Program-made: the position numbers and the translations under genes
Part shown: positions 40,936 through 48,868 of the stretch, one piece after another
Layout: every line of letters begins with the position of its first letter
Position numbering within the stretch: position 1 is the stretch's first letter
Notes under the pieces: generated by a model
Seen by the model: the letters and a program-made list of their open reading frames with translations, nothing else
What the model was told of the DNA's origin: nothing
Database searches by the model: none
Origin: UMGS1484 sp045593325
GTDB taxonomy: Bacteria > Bacillota > Clostridia > Oscillospirales > Acutalibacteraceae
NCBI GenBank assembly: GCA_045593325.1
Contig: JAZNWL010000065.1
Coordinates: 21,191-85,190 of the forward strand
DNA: 64,000 nucleotides
Direction: 5' to 3'

Positions 40936-41178
40936 ATGGCAGTAAAAATGAGATTGCGTCGTATGGGTGCTAAAAAAGCTCCTTTCTATCGTATTATTGT
41001 TGCTGACGGCAGAAGTCCCCGTGACGGTCGTTTCATCGAAGAAATCGGTTACTACAACCCCATCGGTGAAAAACCCGAAGTAAAAATCGATAGCGAAAAA
41101 GCAAAAAAATGGTTGCAAAACGGTGCTCAACCCACCGAAACCGTAAAATCTTTGCTGAAAAACAACGGTATTATCTAA
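40936..41178 (+). CDS. rpsP: 30S ribosomal protein S16
   Basis: S16 helps assemble the 5' and central domains of 16S rRNA. The 80-residue protein reads MAVKMRLRRMGAKKAPFYRI at the start and has ADGRSPRDGRFIEEIGYYNP, both diagnostic. AGGAGGTG precedes the ATG at 40936; an upstream in-frame ATG at 40900 is not needed. It follows ffh and precedes khpA as in other Firmicutes. Confidence 0.97.
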   Translation: MAVKMRLRRMGAKKAPFYRIIVADGRSPRDGRFIEEIGYYNPIGEKPEVKIDSEKAKKWLQNGAQPTETVKSLLKNNGII

Positions 41179-41217
41179 TGAAGCGAAAGAATCATTATTC
41201 TAATGGGAGGTGCCAAC

Positions 41218-41451
41218 ATGCAAGACCTTTTGATTACTTTAGCACAAGGCTTGGTAGAAAACCCCGATGCTGTAAATGTTACTGTGGATGAAGCCGATGA
41301 AGAAGGCGTAATCGTTTATCATTTGCACGTTGCCGAAGGCGATATGGGTCGGGTGATCGGGAAACAAGGCCGCATTGCAAAAGCAATTCGAACCGTTATG
41401 CGTGCTGCCGCAAGCCGCAAAGACCAAAAAGTGGCAGTCGAAATCGACTAA
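41218..41451 (+). CDS. khpA: KH domain RNA-binding protein KhpA (YlqC)
   Basis: The 77-residue product is a single KH domain with the GxxG loop in GRVIGKQGRIAKAIRTVM near residues 46-63. KhpA acts with KhpB in RNA binding and influences cell division and growth in Gram-positive bacteria. GGGAGGTG precedes the ATG. In the usual order rimM-trmD would follow; here a terminator and a lipoprotein follow instead, and rimM-trmD is 10 kb away. Confidence 0.94.
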   Translation: MQDLLITLAQGLVENPDAVNVTVDEADEEGVIVYHLHVAEGDMGRVIGKQGRIAKAIRTVMRAAASRKDQKVAVEID

Positions 41452-41484
41452 TTTCCCCAAGCTACATTGAATATCCAATGATTG

Positions 41485-41513
41485 AAGACACGATTTTGTT
41501 CGTGTCTTTTTTC
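41485..41513 (+). terminator. Terminator of ylxM-ffh-rpsP-khpA
   Basis: AAGACACGA/TCGTGTCTT (41485-41493 with 41500-41508) followed by TTTT. Confidence 0.85.
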
Positions 41514-41545
41514 TTTTGTATTTTTTAAAATTTTTTTCAAAAACA

Positions 41546-41591
41546 GTGAGATATTTCCCCCTTTTGTGTGTTTAATATATAGAATAGAAGG
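41546..41591 (+). promoter_or_regulatory. Shared upstream motif, copy C (diverged)
   Basis: GTGAGATATTTCCCCC then TTTTGTGTGTTTAATATATAG and AATAGAAGG. Aligned to the copies at 4314 and 63483 it keeps GTGAGATATTT and TTTGTGTGTTTAA, with one extra base between. It is 14 bp upstream of a TTGACA box. Confidence 0.5.
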
Positions 41592-41604
41592 TACACGGAA
41601 AACA

Positions 41605-41631
41605 TTGACATTTTTTTACAAGCATTATAAT
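41605..41631 (+). promoter_or_regulatory. Possible sigma-A promoter of the lipoprotein gene
   Basis: TTGACA (41605-41610), a short 15-bp spacer, TATAAT (41626-41631). The poor spacing suggests help from the upstream motif or another factor. Confidence 0.5.
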
Positions 41632-41662
41632 AAAAGTATTAATTGTATTTGGAGGTGCTTTT

Positions 41663-42727
41663 ATGAAACAATGGATGATTTATATTTTGACGATTTCTTT
41701 ATTACTTGCCTTTGTGGGTTGTGCACGGCAGGAGGTAGAAACGACAACCGATGTTTCTTCGGTAGTTTCCCAAACAGTAAATGCACCCGTATCCGAGGAA
41801 TCGAGTATTCCTCAAAAACAAGAGGAATCTAAACCCGAAGAATCCAAGCCGGATGAAACCACACTTGCAAAAAACTTGCCCTCTCAATCGGACGAAAAGC
41901 CCCACAAAGAGAGTTCACAACCGAAAGAAGAGAAGCAGGATACTCCCAAAAAAATCAACTTCACTTGGAATCAACCATCAAAAAACAATCGGTTAGAGAT
42001 TGGTTCAAAAAAAGGGTTTTCGGTGGCTGTTTGCAACACCTATAAAGAGTTTGAAACCCTGTTGGCAGCCAACCCTTCGGACACCCAATATACAAAAGAA
42101 TATTTTGAAACCGGGAGTTTGGTTATGGTAACCTTTTGTACCGCCAATAAATTAGAGAACTTTGTTTCTTATGATCTTTATATGATTGATAAAACCCTTT
42201 ATATGGGTTGGGTGTACAAGGATGGTATGCCGAAGGAAGAAGAACAAATTTGGCAATACTTTTTGGAAGTGAAAGAATCCATTACCAATGTTGATACCGT
42301 TCATTGTAAGGTGCATCACGGTGCTTTTGGTTATGGGGGAGAACATTATATTTACGATATGAAGGAACAAACCCTGGCGACCCGTGTCTTGGAGGAAGAA
42401 TTCATTCCCTGTGATGATACCGTGGAAGATAATTTTGAGCTTGGTAAGATCTTAGTGGGAATCAAAAAGAAATACAGTAAAGTCAACAAAGTGTGGACTG
42501 CTACTGATTTTCCCCAGTTACAAGGCATAACAAAAATTGAGGATCTTACCTATGCTGATACACCGGAGGCTATTGAAAATTTCTCGCAAAAAGAGGATTT
42601 CCATCAGTTGCTGGCCATTTCAATTTCCGGGAAAACCAAGCAAGACGTAATTGACGGCATTGCCGCCTTGTCACCAAATGAAAAACTGCTTTTTGCAGAA
42701 GCCAATAATTATTTAACCATGGATTAA
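41663..42727 (+). CDS. Lipoprotein with a low-complexity linker, function unknown
   Basis: The 354-residue product has a lipobox (FVGC near residues 17-20), then about 85 residues rich in Ser, Glu, Lys and Pro (EESKPEESKPDETT), then a C-terminal part of about 230 residues with alternating strands and helices (FSVAVCNTYKEFETLL, GSLVMVTFCTANKLENF, KVHHGAFGYGGEHYIYD). No family recognised. The layout is like that of the lipoprotein at 6460, and its promoter carries the third copy of the upstream motif. GGAGGTG precedes the ATG. Confidence 0.75.
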   Translation: MKQWMIYILTISLLLAFVGCARQEVETTTDVSSVVSQTVNAPVSEESSIPQKQEESKPEESKPDETTLAKNLPSQSDEKPHKESSQPKEEKQDTPKKINFTWNQPSKNNRLEIGSKKGFSVAVCNTYKEFETLLAANPSDTQYTKEYFETGSLVMVTFCTANKLENFVSYDLYMIDKTLYMGWVYKDGMPKEEEQIWQYFLEVKESITNVDTVHCKVHHGAFGYGGEHYIYDMKEQTLATRVLEEEFIPCDDTVEDNFELGKILVGIKKKYSKVNKVWTATDFPQLQGITKIEDLTYADTPEAIENFSQKEDFHQLLAISISGKTKQDVIDGIAALSPNEKLLFAEANNYLTMD

Positions 42728-42765
42728 TATGGTGAACATATTCTCGAAAAACTAAAAAATACCAA

Positions 42766-42794
42766 TTGACAACAGGGTTTTCCTTTGTTATAAT
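42766..42794 (+). promoter_or_regulatory. Promoter of the aspS-gatC T-box operon
   Basis: TTGACA (42766-42771), 17 bp, TATAAT (42789-42794). Confidence 0.85.
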
Positions 42795-42799
42795 AGCCT

Positions 42800-43016
42800 A
42801 TGGAGACTCGGCTTTTGTGGAAACCCTATCAGGGAGAACGCGTCGTGACTGCAAGCGCGTTTTAGGGGAGTAGTAAGTGCGGGAACACTTCGGCGGTAGA
42901 CCCATTACAATTTCATAAAAAGCGGATGTTTTTCATAAACATCAAAACGGGTGGCACCGCGGGTTAAACTAACTCGTCCCGGGGAATAATAAACATTATT
43001 CCTCGGGGCTTTTTTA
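42800..43016 (+). promoter_or_regulatory. T-box riboswitch upstream of aspS-gatC
   Basis: The antiterminator signature GGGTGGCACCGCGG lies at 42949-42962; its TGGC bulge would pair with a tRNA ending GCCA, as tRNA-Asp and tRNA-Asn do. A terminator stem (CCCGGGGAATAAT with ATTATTCCTCGGG, 42978-43007) and T-run follow. The 5' part contains a distal stem CCCTA...TAGGG enclosing CGCG/CGCG and the AGGGAG / CTGCAAGCG elements of stem I, plus GAGTAG at 42869. The specifier codon could not be assigned by eye (several GAC and AAC triplets), so Asp versus Asn is open. Confidence 0.9.
42978..43016 (+). terminator. T-box terminator
   Basis: CCCGGGGAATAAT/ATTATTCCTCGGG with loop AAAC and a following T-run; overlaps the antiterminator region of the T-box. 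Confidence 0.88.
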
Positions 43017-43042
43017 TTTGGGAATTTCAGGAGGTAAATGCA

Positions 43043-45115
43043 ATGTACAGAACTTTATATTGTAACGACATTTGCGACAAACACATTGGCCAAACCGTGC
43101 AGTTGGCAGGTTGGGTTGACGTGGTGCGCGACCATGGCGGGGTTATTTTCATTGACCTTCGTGACTATACCGGGGTAACCCAGGTGGTGGTGCACAATGA
43201 AGAATTTTTGAAAAACGTAAACCGTGAAACGGTTATTTCGGTGAGTGGCGTGGTAGAAAAACGTGATCCCGAAACCGTAAATACCAAAATCGACACCGGG
43301 TATGTGGAACTGGTGGCAGACAGCTTGCAAGTGCTGGGGAAAAGCCAGAACATGTTGCCCTTTGACGTACGCAGTTCCCGGCTCAGTAAAGACGAATTGC
43401 GGTTGAAATACCGTTACCTTGACCTTCGAAATCCCAAAAACCATGAAAACCTTGTCATTCGTTCCAAGATCATCCGTCATTTGCGGAACAAAATGGAAGA
43501 CAAAGGCTTTTTAGATATGCAAACCCCCATTCTGACTGCTTCTTCTCCCGAAGGTGCCCGTGACTTTTTGGTGCCCAGTCGGAAACATCCCGGTAAGTTT
43601 TACGCTTTGCCCCAAGCCCCTCAACAGTTCAAACAGCTGTTGATGGTTTCGGGTTTTGACCGTTATTTCCAGGTGGCACCCTGTTTCCGTGATGAAGACG
43701 CCCGTGCCGACCGTTCTCCCGGGGAATTCTATCAGTTAGACTTTGAAATGGCTTTTGCCACCCAGGAAGAAGTGCTGGACGTTTGCGAAGACGTGATTTA
43801 TGACACCTTTAAAACCTTCTCGGATAAAAAGGTCACCGAAAAACCCTTCCGCCGCATCACCTATGCCGATGCCATGATGAAATACGGCTCCGATAAACCT
43901 GACCTTCGCAATCCTTTGATCATTTGCGATTTAACCGATTTCTTTGCCGGGGTAAGCTTCCCCGCTTTTAAGGGCAAACCCGTTCGGGGAATCGTTGCCG
44001 ATTGCCGCGGAAAATCCAATAAATTCTTTGAAGACTCTTTAAAATATGCCATGTCCGCTGAAGTAGGCTTGGGGGGGCTTGGGTACATCACCTTGAAAGA
44101 CGGTGTATTCTTAGGCCCCATCGCCAAGTTTTTAAGCGATGAACAAAAGACAGAAATCACCGCTCTTTCCGGGGTGAAAGAAGGGGAGACCCTGTTCTTT
44201 ATTTGCGACGACAAAAAGAACAATGCCGAGAAAAAAGCCGGCATGATCCGCACCTGGCTTGCCAAAAAAGAACAACTGGATCTCATTTGTGACGATGCCT
44301 TTGAATTTTGCTTTGTTGTGGACTTCCCCATGTATGAAAACGACGAAGAAACCGGGGAAACCATTTTCACCCACAACCCCTTCTCCATGCCTCAAGGGGG
44401 AATGGAAGCCTTGCTTACCAAAGACCCCACCGAAGTGCTGGCTTACCAATACGACCTGGTTTGTAACGGGATCGAATTGGCATCCGGTGCCGTTCGGAAC
44501 CACGATATCGAAATCATGAAAAAAGCCTTCGATATTGCAGGGTATGATGAAGCGGAACTGAAAAAACGCTTTAACGCATTGTATACTGCTTTTCAATACG
44601 GTGCACCCCCTCATGCCGGTATGGCTCCCGGGATCGACCGTATGGTTATGCTTCTTACCGACGAAGAAAAGATTCTGGACGTTATTGCCTTCCCCTTGAA
44701 CGGCAACGCTCAAGACCTGCTTCTGGGCGCTCCCGGTGAAGTAACCAACCAACAACTGGAAGACGTTCACCTGTTGGGTAGCGGCAGTGCCCTTGCCAAA
44801 CGGGCAGAAGCCGCAGGAGGTAAAGCCGTCAGCGGTAAACGTTCCACCTTCTCCAATGCCCAACAGTTGAACCAACTGGAATTAACGTCCGGGGAAGAAG
44901 AAACCATGCAGGGCATTTTTGAAGCTATGAAAGAACAAGAAGCCCTCTTGCAAACTGTGAACACCGAAAACGTGGAAGAAATGGTTCACGTAATGCCCAT
45001 GACCAACGTTCTGCGGGAAGATGAACGCAGTCAACCCTTTGCCCGTGAAGACCTGCTGAAGGGGGCACCTGCCCGCAGTGAAGACAGTTGGCAAGTTCCC
45101 AGATTGGTAAAGTGA
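43043..45115 (+). CDS. aspS: Aspartyl-tRNA synthetase fused to GatC
   Basis: The 690-residue product joins two proteins. Residues 1 to about 580 are a bacterial AspRS: OB-fold anticodon domain (GWVDVVRDHGGVIFIDLRD), class II motif 2 region (YFQVAPCFRDEDARADR), the GAD insertion and motif 3 (GMAPGIDRMVMLL). After a linker, residues about 600-690 match GatC: LNQLELTSGEEE, NTENVEEMVHVMPMTNVLRED, then APARSEDSWQVPRLVK. GatC is the small subunit of the amidotransferase that turns Asp-tRNA-Asn into Asn-tRNA-Asn. His31 in RDHGG equals the His reported for the non-discriminating AspRS of Pseudomonas aeruginosa, so this enzyme may charge both tRNA-Asp and tRNA-Asn. gatA and gatB follow. AGGAGG precedes the ATG. 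Confidence 0.93.
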   Translation: MYRTLYCNDICDKHIGQTVQLAGWVDVVRDHGGVIFIDLRDYTGVTQVVVHNEEFLKNVNRETVISVSGVVEKRDPETVNTKIDTGYVELVADSLQVLGKSQNMLPFDVRSSRLSKDELRLKYRYLDLRNPKNHENLVIRSKIIRHLRNKMEDKGFLDMQTPILTASSPEGARDFLVPSRKHPGKFYALPQAPQQFKQLLMVSGFDRYFQVAPCFRDEDARADRSPGEFYQLDFEMAFATQEEVLDVCEDVIYDTFKTFSDKKVTEKPFRRITYADAMMKYGSDKPDLRNPLIICDLTDFFAGVSFPAFKGKPVRGIVADCRGKSNKFFEDSLKYAMSAEVGLGGLGYITLKDGVFLGPIAKFLSDEQKTEITALSGVKEGETLFFICDDKKNNAEKKAGMIRTWLAKKEQLDLICDDAFEFCFVVDFPMYENDEETGETIFTHNPFSMPQGGMEALLTKDPTEVLAYQYDLVCNGIELASGAVRNHDIEIMKKAFDIAGYDEAELKKRFNALYTAFQYGAPPHAGMAPGIDRMVMLLTDEEKILDVIAFPLNGNAQDLLLGAPGEVTNQQLEDVHLLGSGSALAKRAEAAGGKAVSGKRSTFSNAQQLNQLELTSGEEETMQGIFEAMKEQEALLQTVNTENVEEMVHVMPMTNVLREDERSQPFAREDLLKGAPARSEDSWQVPRLVK

Positions 45116-45125
45116 GGTGTGTAGA

Positions 45126-46310
45126 ATGAACAAATTTGCTGTAACCATGGTGAAAAACGGCAACGTTGCCGTGGATGACACCATTCTCATAAAAGACGTA
45201 ACCGCCACCGCAGGTTCTCGGATCTTAGAAGGGTTTACCCCTTTGTTTTCCGCTACCGTGGTGGAACGACTGGAAGAAAAAGGCTATCAGGTAGCAGGGA
45301 AGACCCACGTTGGGGAATTCGGACTGGACCTGGTTGGTGAATTTTCCCATTATGCACCCATGAGCGGTGCTTTGCAAGGCGCCGCCGCCACCGCCGTTGC
45401 CGACGGCGACGTGAAAGCCGCCTTGGCTGTGGATATGAACGGTTCCCCTCGTCGTGCCGCCGCCCTCAGCGGTGTGGATTTCTTGAAACCCACCTATGGC
45501 ACCGTTTCCCGTTACGGGGTAATTTCCTGTGCCGCTTCCGGGGAACAGGTTGGGGTGTATGCCGCCAACGCCAGAGACGTTTCTGAAATCATGAGCGTCA
45601 TTGCCGGGTATGATGCCAAAGACGGCACCTGCCTGAAAAATGAAAGTTACGACTATGCTTTGGCAGAAGTAAAGGGCAAAAAGGTTGCTTTGGTGAAAGA
45701 CCTTTTGGATAAGGCTGACGAACAAACCAAAGCCAAAGTGATTGCCTTTGCGGATGCTTTGAAAACCCAGGGGGTAACGGTGGAAGAATTGGATTGCGAC
45801 CTGTTCGCTCTTGCTAATACCGCCTGGCAAATTTTAATGTGTGCCGAAACCTGTAACAACGTTTCCCGTTATGACGGGGTGAAATTCGGTCATCGCGCCG
45901 AAACCTATAAAAATATTGACGAATTGTATGTGAACACCCGTACTGAAGGGTTCAATTTCTTAACCAAAGCGGTAATCTTATACGGTTCGGATGTACTTTC
46001 CAAACATCGCTATAAAGATTGCTATGATAAATCCCTGCGGGTACGCCGTGTGATTGCTGAAAAAATGGCAACCTTGTTTGAAACGTATGATGCCATTCTC
46101 ACCCCTGCTTGCGGAAAAACCGTCTTTGAATCTTACGATATCAAAGATGCTTTTGGTACTGTGTTCGCCCAAAGCGAATTTACCGCGGTTGCCAACCTGA
46201 TTGGTATTCCCGCTATGGTTAGCGGTGGGGTACAACTTTTAGGCAATCATTTTAAAGAAAATGTATTGCTGAGTCTGGCAAATGCTGTAGAAGGGATTGG
46301 TGAACAATGA
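45126..46310 (+). CDS. gatA: Shortened, divergent GatA subunit of Asp/Glu-tRNA amidotransferase
   Basis: GatA is the amidase subunit that releases ammonia from Gln for GatB. The 394-residue product is about 90 shorter than usual GatA. It begins at the block holding the catalytic Lys (ILIKDVTAT, Lys23), lacking about 55 N-terminal residues. The signature normally reading GGSSGGSAAAVA is MSGALQGAAATAVA here, with about 15 residues missing before it, so the cis-Ser is absent or shifted. The nucleophile region reads DMNGSPRRAA (Ser107) instead of DTGGSIRQPA. FLKPTYGTVSRYGV and the C-terminal part (YDAILTPACGKTVF, ANLIGIPAMV) are conserved. It lies between aspS-gatC and gatB, and overlaps gatB by 4 bp. 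GAGGTG precedes the ATG at 45126. Confidence 0.88.
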   Translation: MNKFAVTMVKNGNVAVDDTILIKDVTATAGSRILEGFTPLFSATVVERLEEKGYQVAGKTHVGEFGLDLVGEFSHYAPMSGALQGAAATAVADGDVKAALAVDMNGSPRRAAALSGVDFLKPTYGTVSRYGVISCAASGEQVGVYAANARDVSEIMSVIAGYDAKDGTCLKNESYDYALAEVKGKKVALVKDLLDKADEQTKAKVIAFADALKTQGVTVEELDCDLFALANTAWQILMCAETCNNVSRYDGVKFGHRAETYKNIDELYVNTRTEGFNFLTKAVILYGSDVLSKHRYKDCYDKSLRVRRVIAEKMATLFETYDAILTPACGKTVFESYDIKDAFGTVFAQSEFTAVANLIGIPAMVSGGVQLLGNHFKENVLLSLANAVEGIGEQ

Positions 46311-47731
46311 AATACGAAGTAGTTATTGGTTTGGAAACCCACGTGGAGTTATCCACCAACTCTAAAATCTTCTGTTCTTGCGGCGGCCATTCCAGTCCCA
46401 AGGAACCCAACGACTGTGTTTGCCCTGCTTGTGCGGGTATGCCCGGTATGCTTCCCGTGACGAACAAACGGGTCGTGGAATTGGCAGTTACTGCAGGGTT
46501 GATGCTCAACTGCGACATCAACCGTTACACCACTTTTGACAAGAAAAACTACTATTATCCCGACCTGCCCTGCGCTTATCAGATCACCCAGATCAACCAC
46601 CCCATTTGTACCAATGGTTGCGTTACGGTGAAAACATCTGCCGGAGCAAGAGAAATTCACATTAAACAGATCCACATGGAAGAAGACGCCGGGAAATTGG
46701 TTCACAGCGGAAACTCCTCTTTTGTGGACTTCAACCGTACCAGTGTACCCCTGATTGAAATTGTTACCCAACCCGACTTCCGTAGTGGGGAAGAAGTGGT
46801 GACCTATCTGAACAAACTGAAATCCATGTTCCGTTCCGGCGGGATTTCCGAATGTGAAGAAGGGGCCATGCGGTGCGACGTAAACATTTCGGTTCGTCCG
46901 CAAGGAAGTGAAGAATTCGGGGTTCGTACTGAAATCAAGAATATGAGTTCCTTTGAAGCCATTGAAAAAGCCATTGCCTATGAATCCCAGCGGCATATTG
47001 ATGCTTTGGAATATGATACCGAAGAATTGGTTCAGGAAACCCGTCGGTTTGACGATGTCAGCGGCAAAACCTTTGCTATGCGCAACAAAGAAACCGAAGC
47101 CGACTATCGGTATTTCCCTGATGCCAACTTAATGCCTATCATTATTGACGATGAATGGCTGGAACAAATCAAAGCCGCCAAACCCGAAGCGGTGGATGAA
47201 AAGGCAGAAGCCTATCGTGCCGCAGGGATCTCGGATAAAGAAATTGACGTGTTGCTGTCTGATAATAAAATCAGCAAGTTGTTGGACGATACCGTTGCTT
47301 TGGGTTGCAATACCAAAGATACTGCCGCCTGGATTCTCACCGACTGTGCAGGGGTTCTGCGGAAAGACGGAAAATCCTTTGCCGATCTGGTTATTACCCC
47401 TGAAAAACTTTCTGCCATCATTAAAATGGTGGACAGCGGTACCATCAACCGCAATGCAGGGAAAAAGGTGCTGATTGCTGTGGTAGAACAGGATGTTGAC
47501 CCTGTTGCCTACTGTAAAGAACAAGGGTTCGACAGTAAAGTGGATGCTTCGGCAATGGGCGAAATCATTGACAAAGTAATTGTCGCCAATTCTCAGGCAG
47601 TTGCCGACTATAAAGCCGGTAAAGTAAAAGCTATGGGTGCTATTTTCGGTGCTTGTATGAAAGAACTGAAAGGCAGCGGTGACCCTGCAGTCATCAAATC
47701 CTTGTTAGAAGAAAAATTAAATCAACAATAA
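46307..47731 (+). CDS. gatB: Aspartyl/glutamyl-tRNA amidotransferase subunit B
   Basis: GatB activates the mischarged aminoacyl-tRNA and receives ammonia from GatA. The 474-residue protein has the N-terminal blocks YEVVIGLETHVELST, CACS-like zinc ligands (CSCGG, then CVCPACAGMPG), and KKNYYYPDLPCAYQITQ. Middle blocks are RTSVPLIEIVTQPD and MRCDVNISVRP. The C-terminal helical plus YqeY-like domain ends the protein. Length and motifs are standard, in contrast to GatA. Start codon overlaps the gatA stop (ATGA). Confidence 0.96.
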   Translation: MKYEVVIGLETHVELSTNSKIFCSCGGHSSPKEPNDCVCPACAGMPGMLPVTNKRVVELAVTAGLMLNCDINRYTTFDKKNYYYPDLPCAYQITQINHPICTNGCVTVKTSAGAREIHIKQIHMEEDAGKLVHSGNSSFVDFNRTSVPLIEIVTQPDFRSGEEVVTYLNKLKSMFRSGGISECEEGAMRCDVNISVRPQGSEEFGVRTEIKNMSSFEAIEKAIAYESQRHIDALEYDTEELVQETRRFDDVSGKTFAMRNKETEADYRYFPDANLMPIIIDDEWLEQIKAAKPEAVDEKAEAYRAAGISDKEIDVLLSDNKISKLLDDTVALGCNTKDTAAWILTDCAGVLRKDGKSFADLVITPEKLSAIIKMVDSGTINRNAGKKVLIAVVEQDVDPVAYCKEQGFDSKVDASAMGEIIDKVIVANSQAVADYKAGKVKAMGAIFGACMKELKGSGDPAVIKSLLEEKLNQQ

Positions 47732-47736
47732 TGACA

Positions 47737-47782
47737 AAACAGCAGAGGTTCATCATAGTTAGCATGGCTTCTGCTGTTTTTC
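47737..47782 (+). terminator. Probable terminator after gatB
   Basis: AAACAGCAGA/TCTGCTGTTT (47737-47746 with 47770-47779) plus three more T; loop of 23 nt. Confidence 0.65.
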
Positions 47783-47803
47783 CACCGAGAGGGGAGGGAT
47801 ACT

Positions 47804-48868
47804 GTGAAGAAAATTTTATTGGTGCTCACCGGGGGAACCATTTGCACTTCGGTGAACGAAAAAGGGGTTCGTGCCATTCATGGCAAAGCCGCCACCCTGT
47901 TGCAACAGGGTTTTCTGGAGTCGGACAGTGTGTATCGCGGGGAAGTTTCCTTTGATATTACCCAAAACTTCGGTATTTTAAGCGAAAATATGACCCTTGC
48001 CCGTTGGAACCAACTGCTGGAATATTTTCGAACGGTGCAGTTTGGCAAAGGGTATGACGGAATTATTATTGCCCACGGAACCGATACCCTGGCATATTCT
48101 GCCGCTATGGTTTCTTTGCTTTTTGCAGGGATCCCCATCCCTGTGTTTTTGGTGTCCAGCCAAAGTCCCTTGGAACAGGAAACCGCCAACGGCCATATCA
48201 ATTTCCGAACCGCCGTGGAATGTATTTGTAAGGAGATTCCCCCAAACGTTTACGTTCCTTACCGCAATAATGACGGCAAGTTGTATTTGCATCTGGCTTC
48301 CCGTCTGGAACAATGTAAAAATTATTCCGACGATTTTTACAGTGGGGGTGCCATGAATATTACCAAGGGAATCCCCGCTAAAGTGAAAAAACAATTACAG
48401 CAAATTTCCCGGACAGCCTGCGTGGACCCCATGGGAAATTGGCTGTTCCGTAAAGGGGTTCTTTCGGTAACCCCATACGTGGGGCTGGATTATTCTGCTT
48501 TTGATTTGTCAAAAGTTTGGGCGGTGCTCCACGGCACCTATCACTCAGGAACTGCTTGTGCCCAGATTACCCGGGCGGATGAATTTTACGACGAGTTTTC
48601 TCTTCTCACCTTGTTGGACCGTTGCCGAAATAAGAATATCCCAGTTTACCTTGCCCCTGCCAAAAATCAGGGGGAAGTATATGAAACCGTGCCTATGCTT
48701 TCAAATCACGGGAAAGAGATTCTTTCCTTTGTGCATGGATGCACCTATGAAATGGTTTACGCCAAATTATTGCTTGCTTGTTCTTTGGGCATGAGCCAAG
48801 AGCAAACCGAACAGCTATTACAAACAGAATTTACAGGCGAATGTTTCGCCAAAGGAGAAACCCCATGA
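47804..48868 (+). CDS. Asparaginase (type I-like)
   Basis: The 354-residue product is an L-asparaginase: N-terminal LLVLTGGTICTS with the first catalytic Thr, and IIIAHGTDTLAYSA with the second Thr-Asp pair near residues 87-100. No signal peptide, so it is cytoplasmic, converting Asn to Asp and ammonia. Start is GTG at 47804, with GGGAGGG ahead. It directly follows the Asp-tRNA/Asn-tRNA amidation genes, so Asp/Asn balance may be the common theme. Its stop overlaps the start of the alanyl-tRNA editing gene. Confidence 0.9.
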   Translation: MKKILLVLTGGTICTSVNEKGVRAIHGKAATLLQQGFLESDSVYRGEVSFDITQNFGILSENMTLARWNQLLEYFRTVQFGKGYDGIIIAHGTDTLAYSAAMVSLLFAGIPIPVFLVSSQSPLEQETANGHINFRTAVECICKEIPPNVYVPYRNNDGKLYLHLASRLEQCKNYSDDFYSGGAMNITKGIPAKVKKQLQQISRTACVDPMGNWLFRKGVLSVTPYVGLDYSAFDLSKVWAVLHGTYHSGTACAQITRADEFYDEFSLLTLLDRCRNKNIPVYLAPAKNQGEVYETVPMLSNHGKEILSFVHGCTYEMVYAKLLLACSLGMSQEQTEQLLQTEFTGECFAKGETP

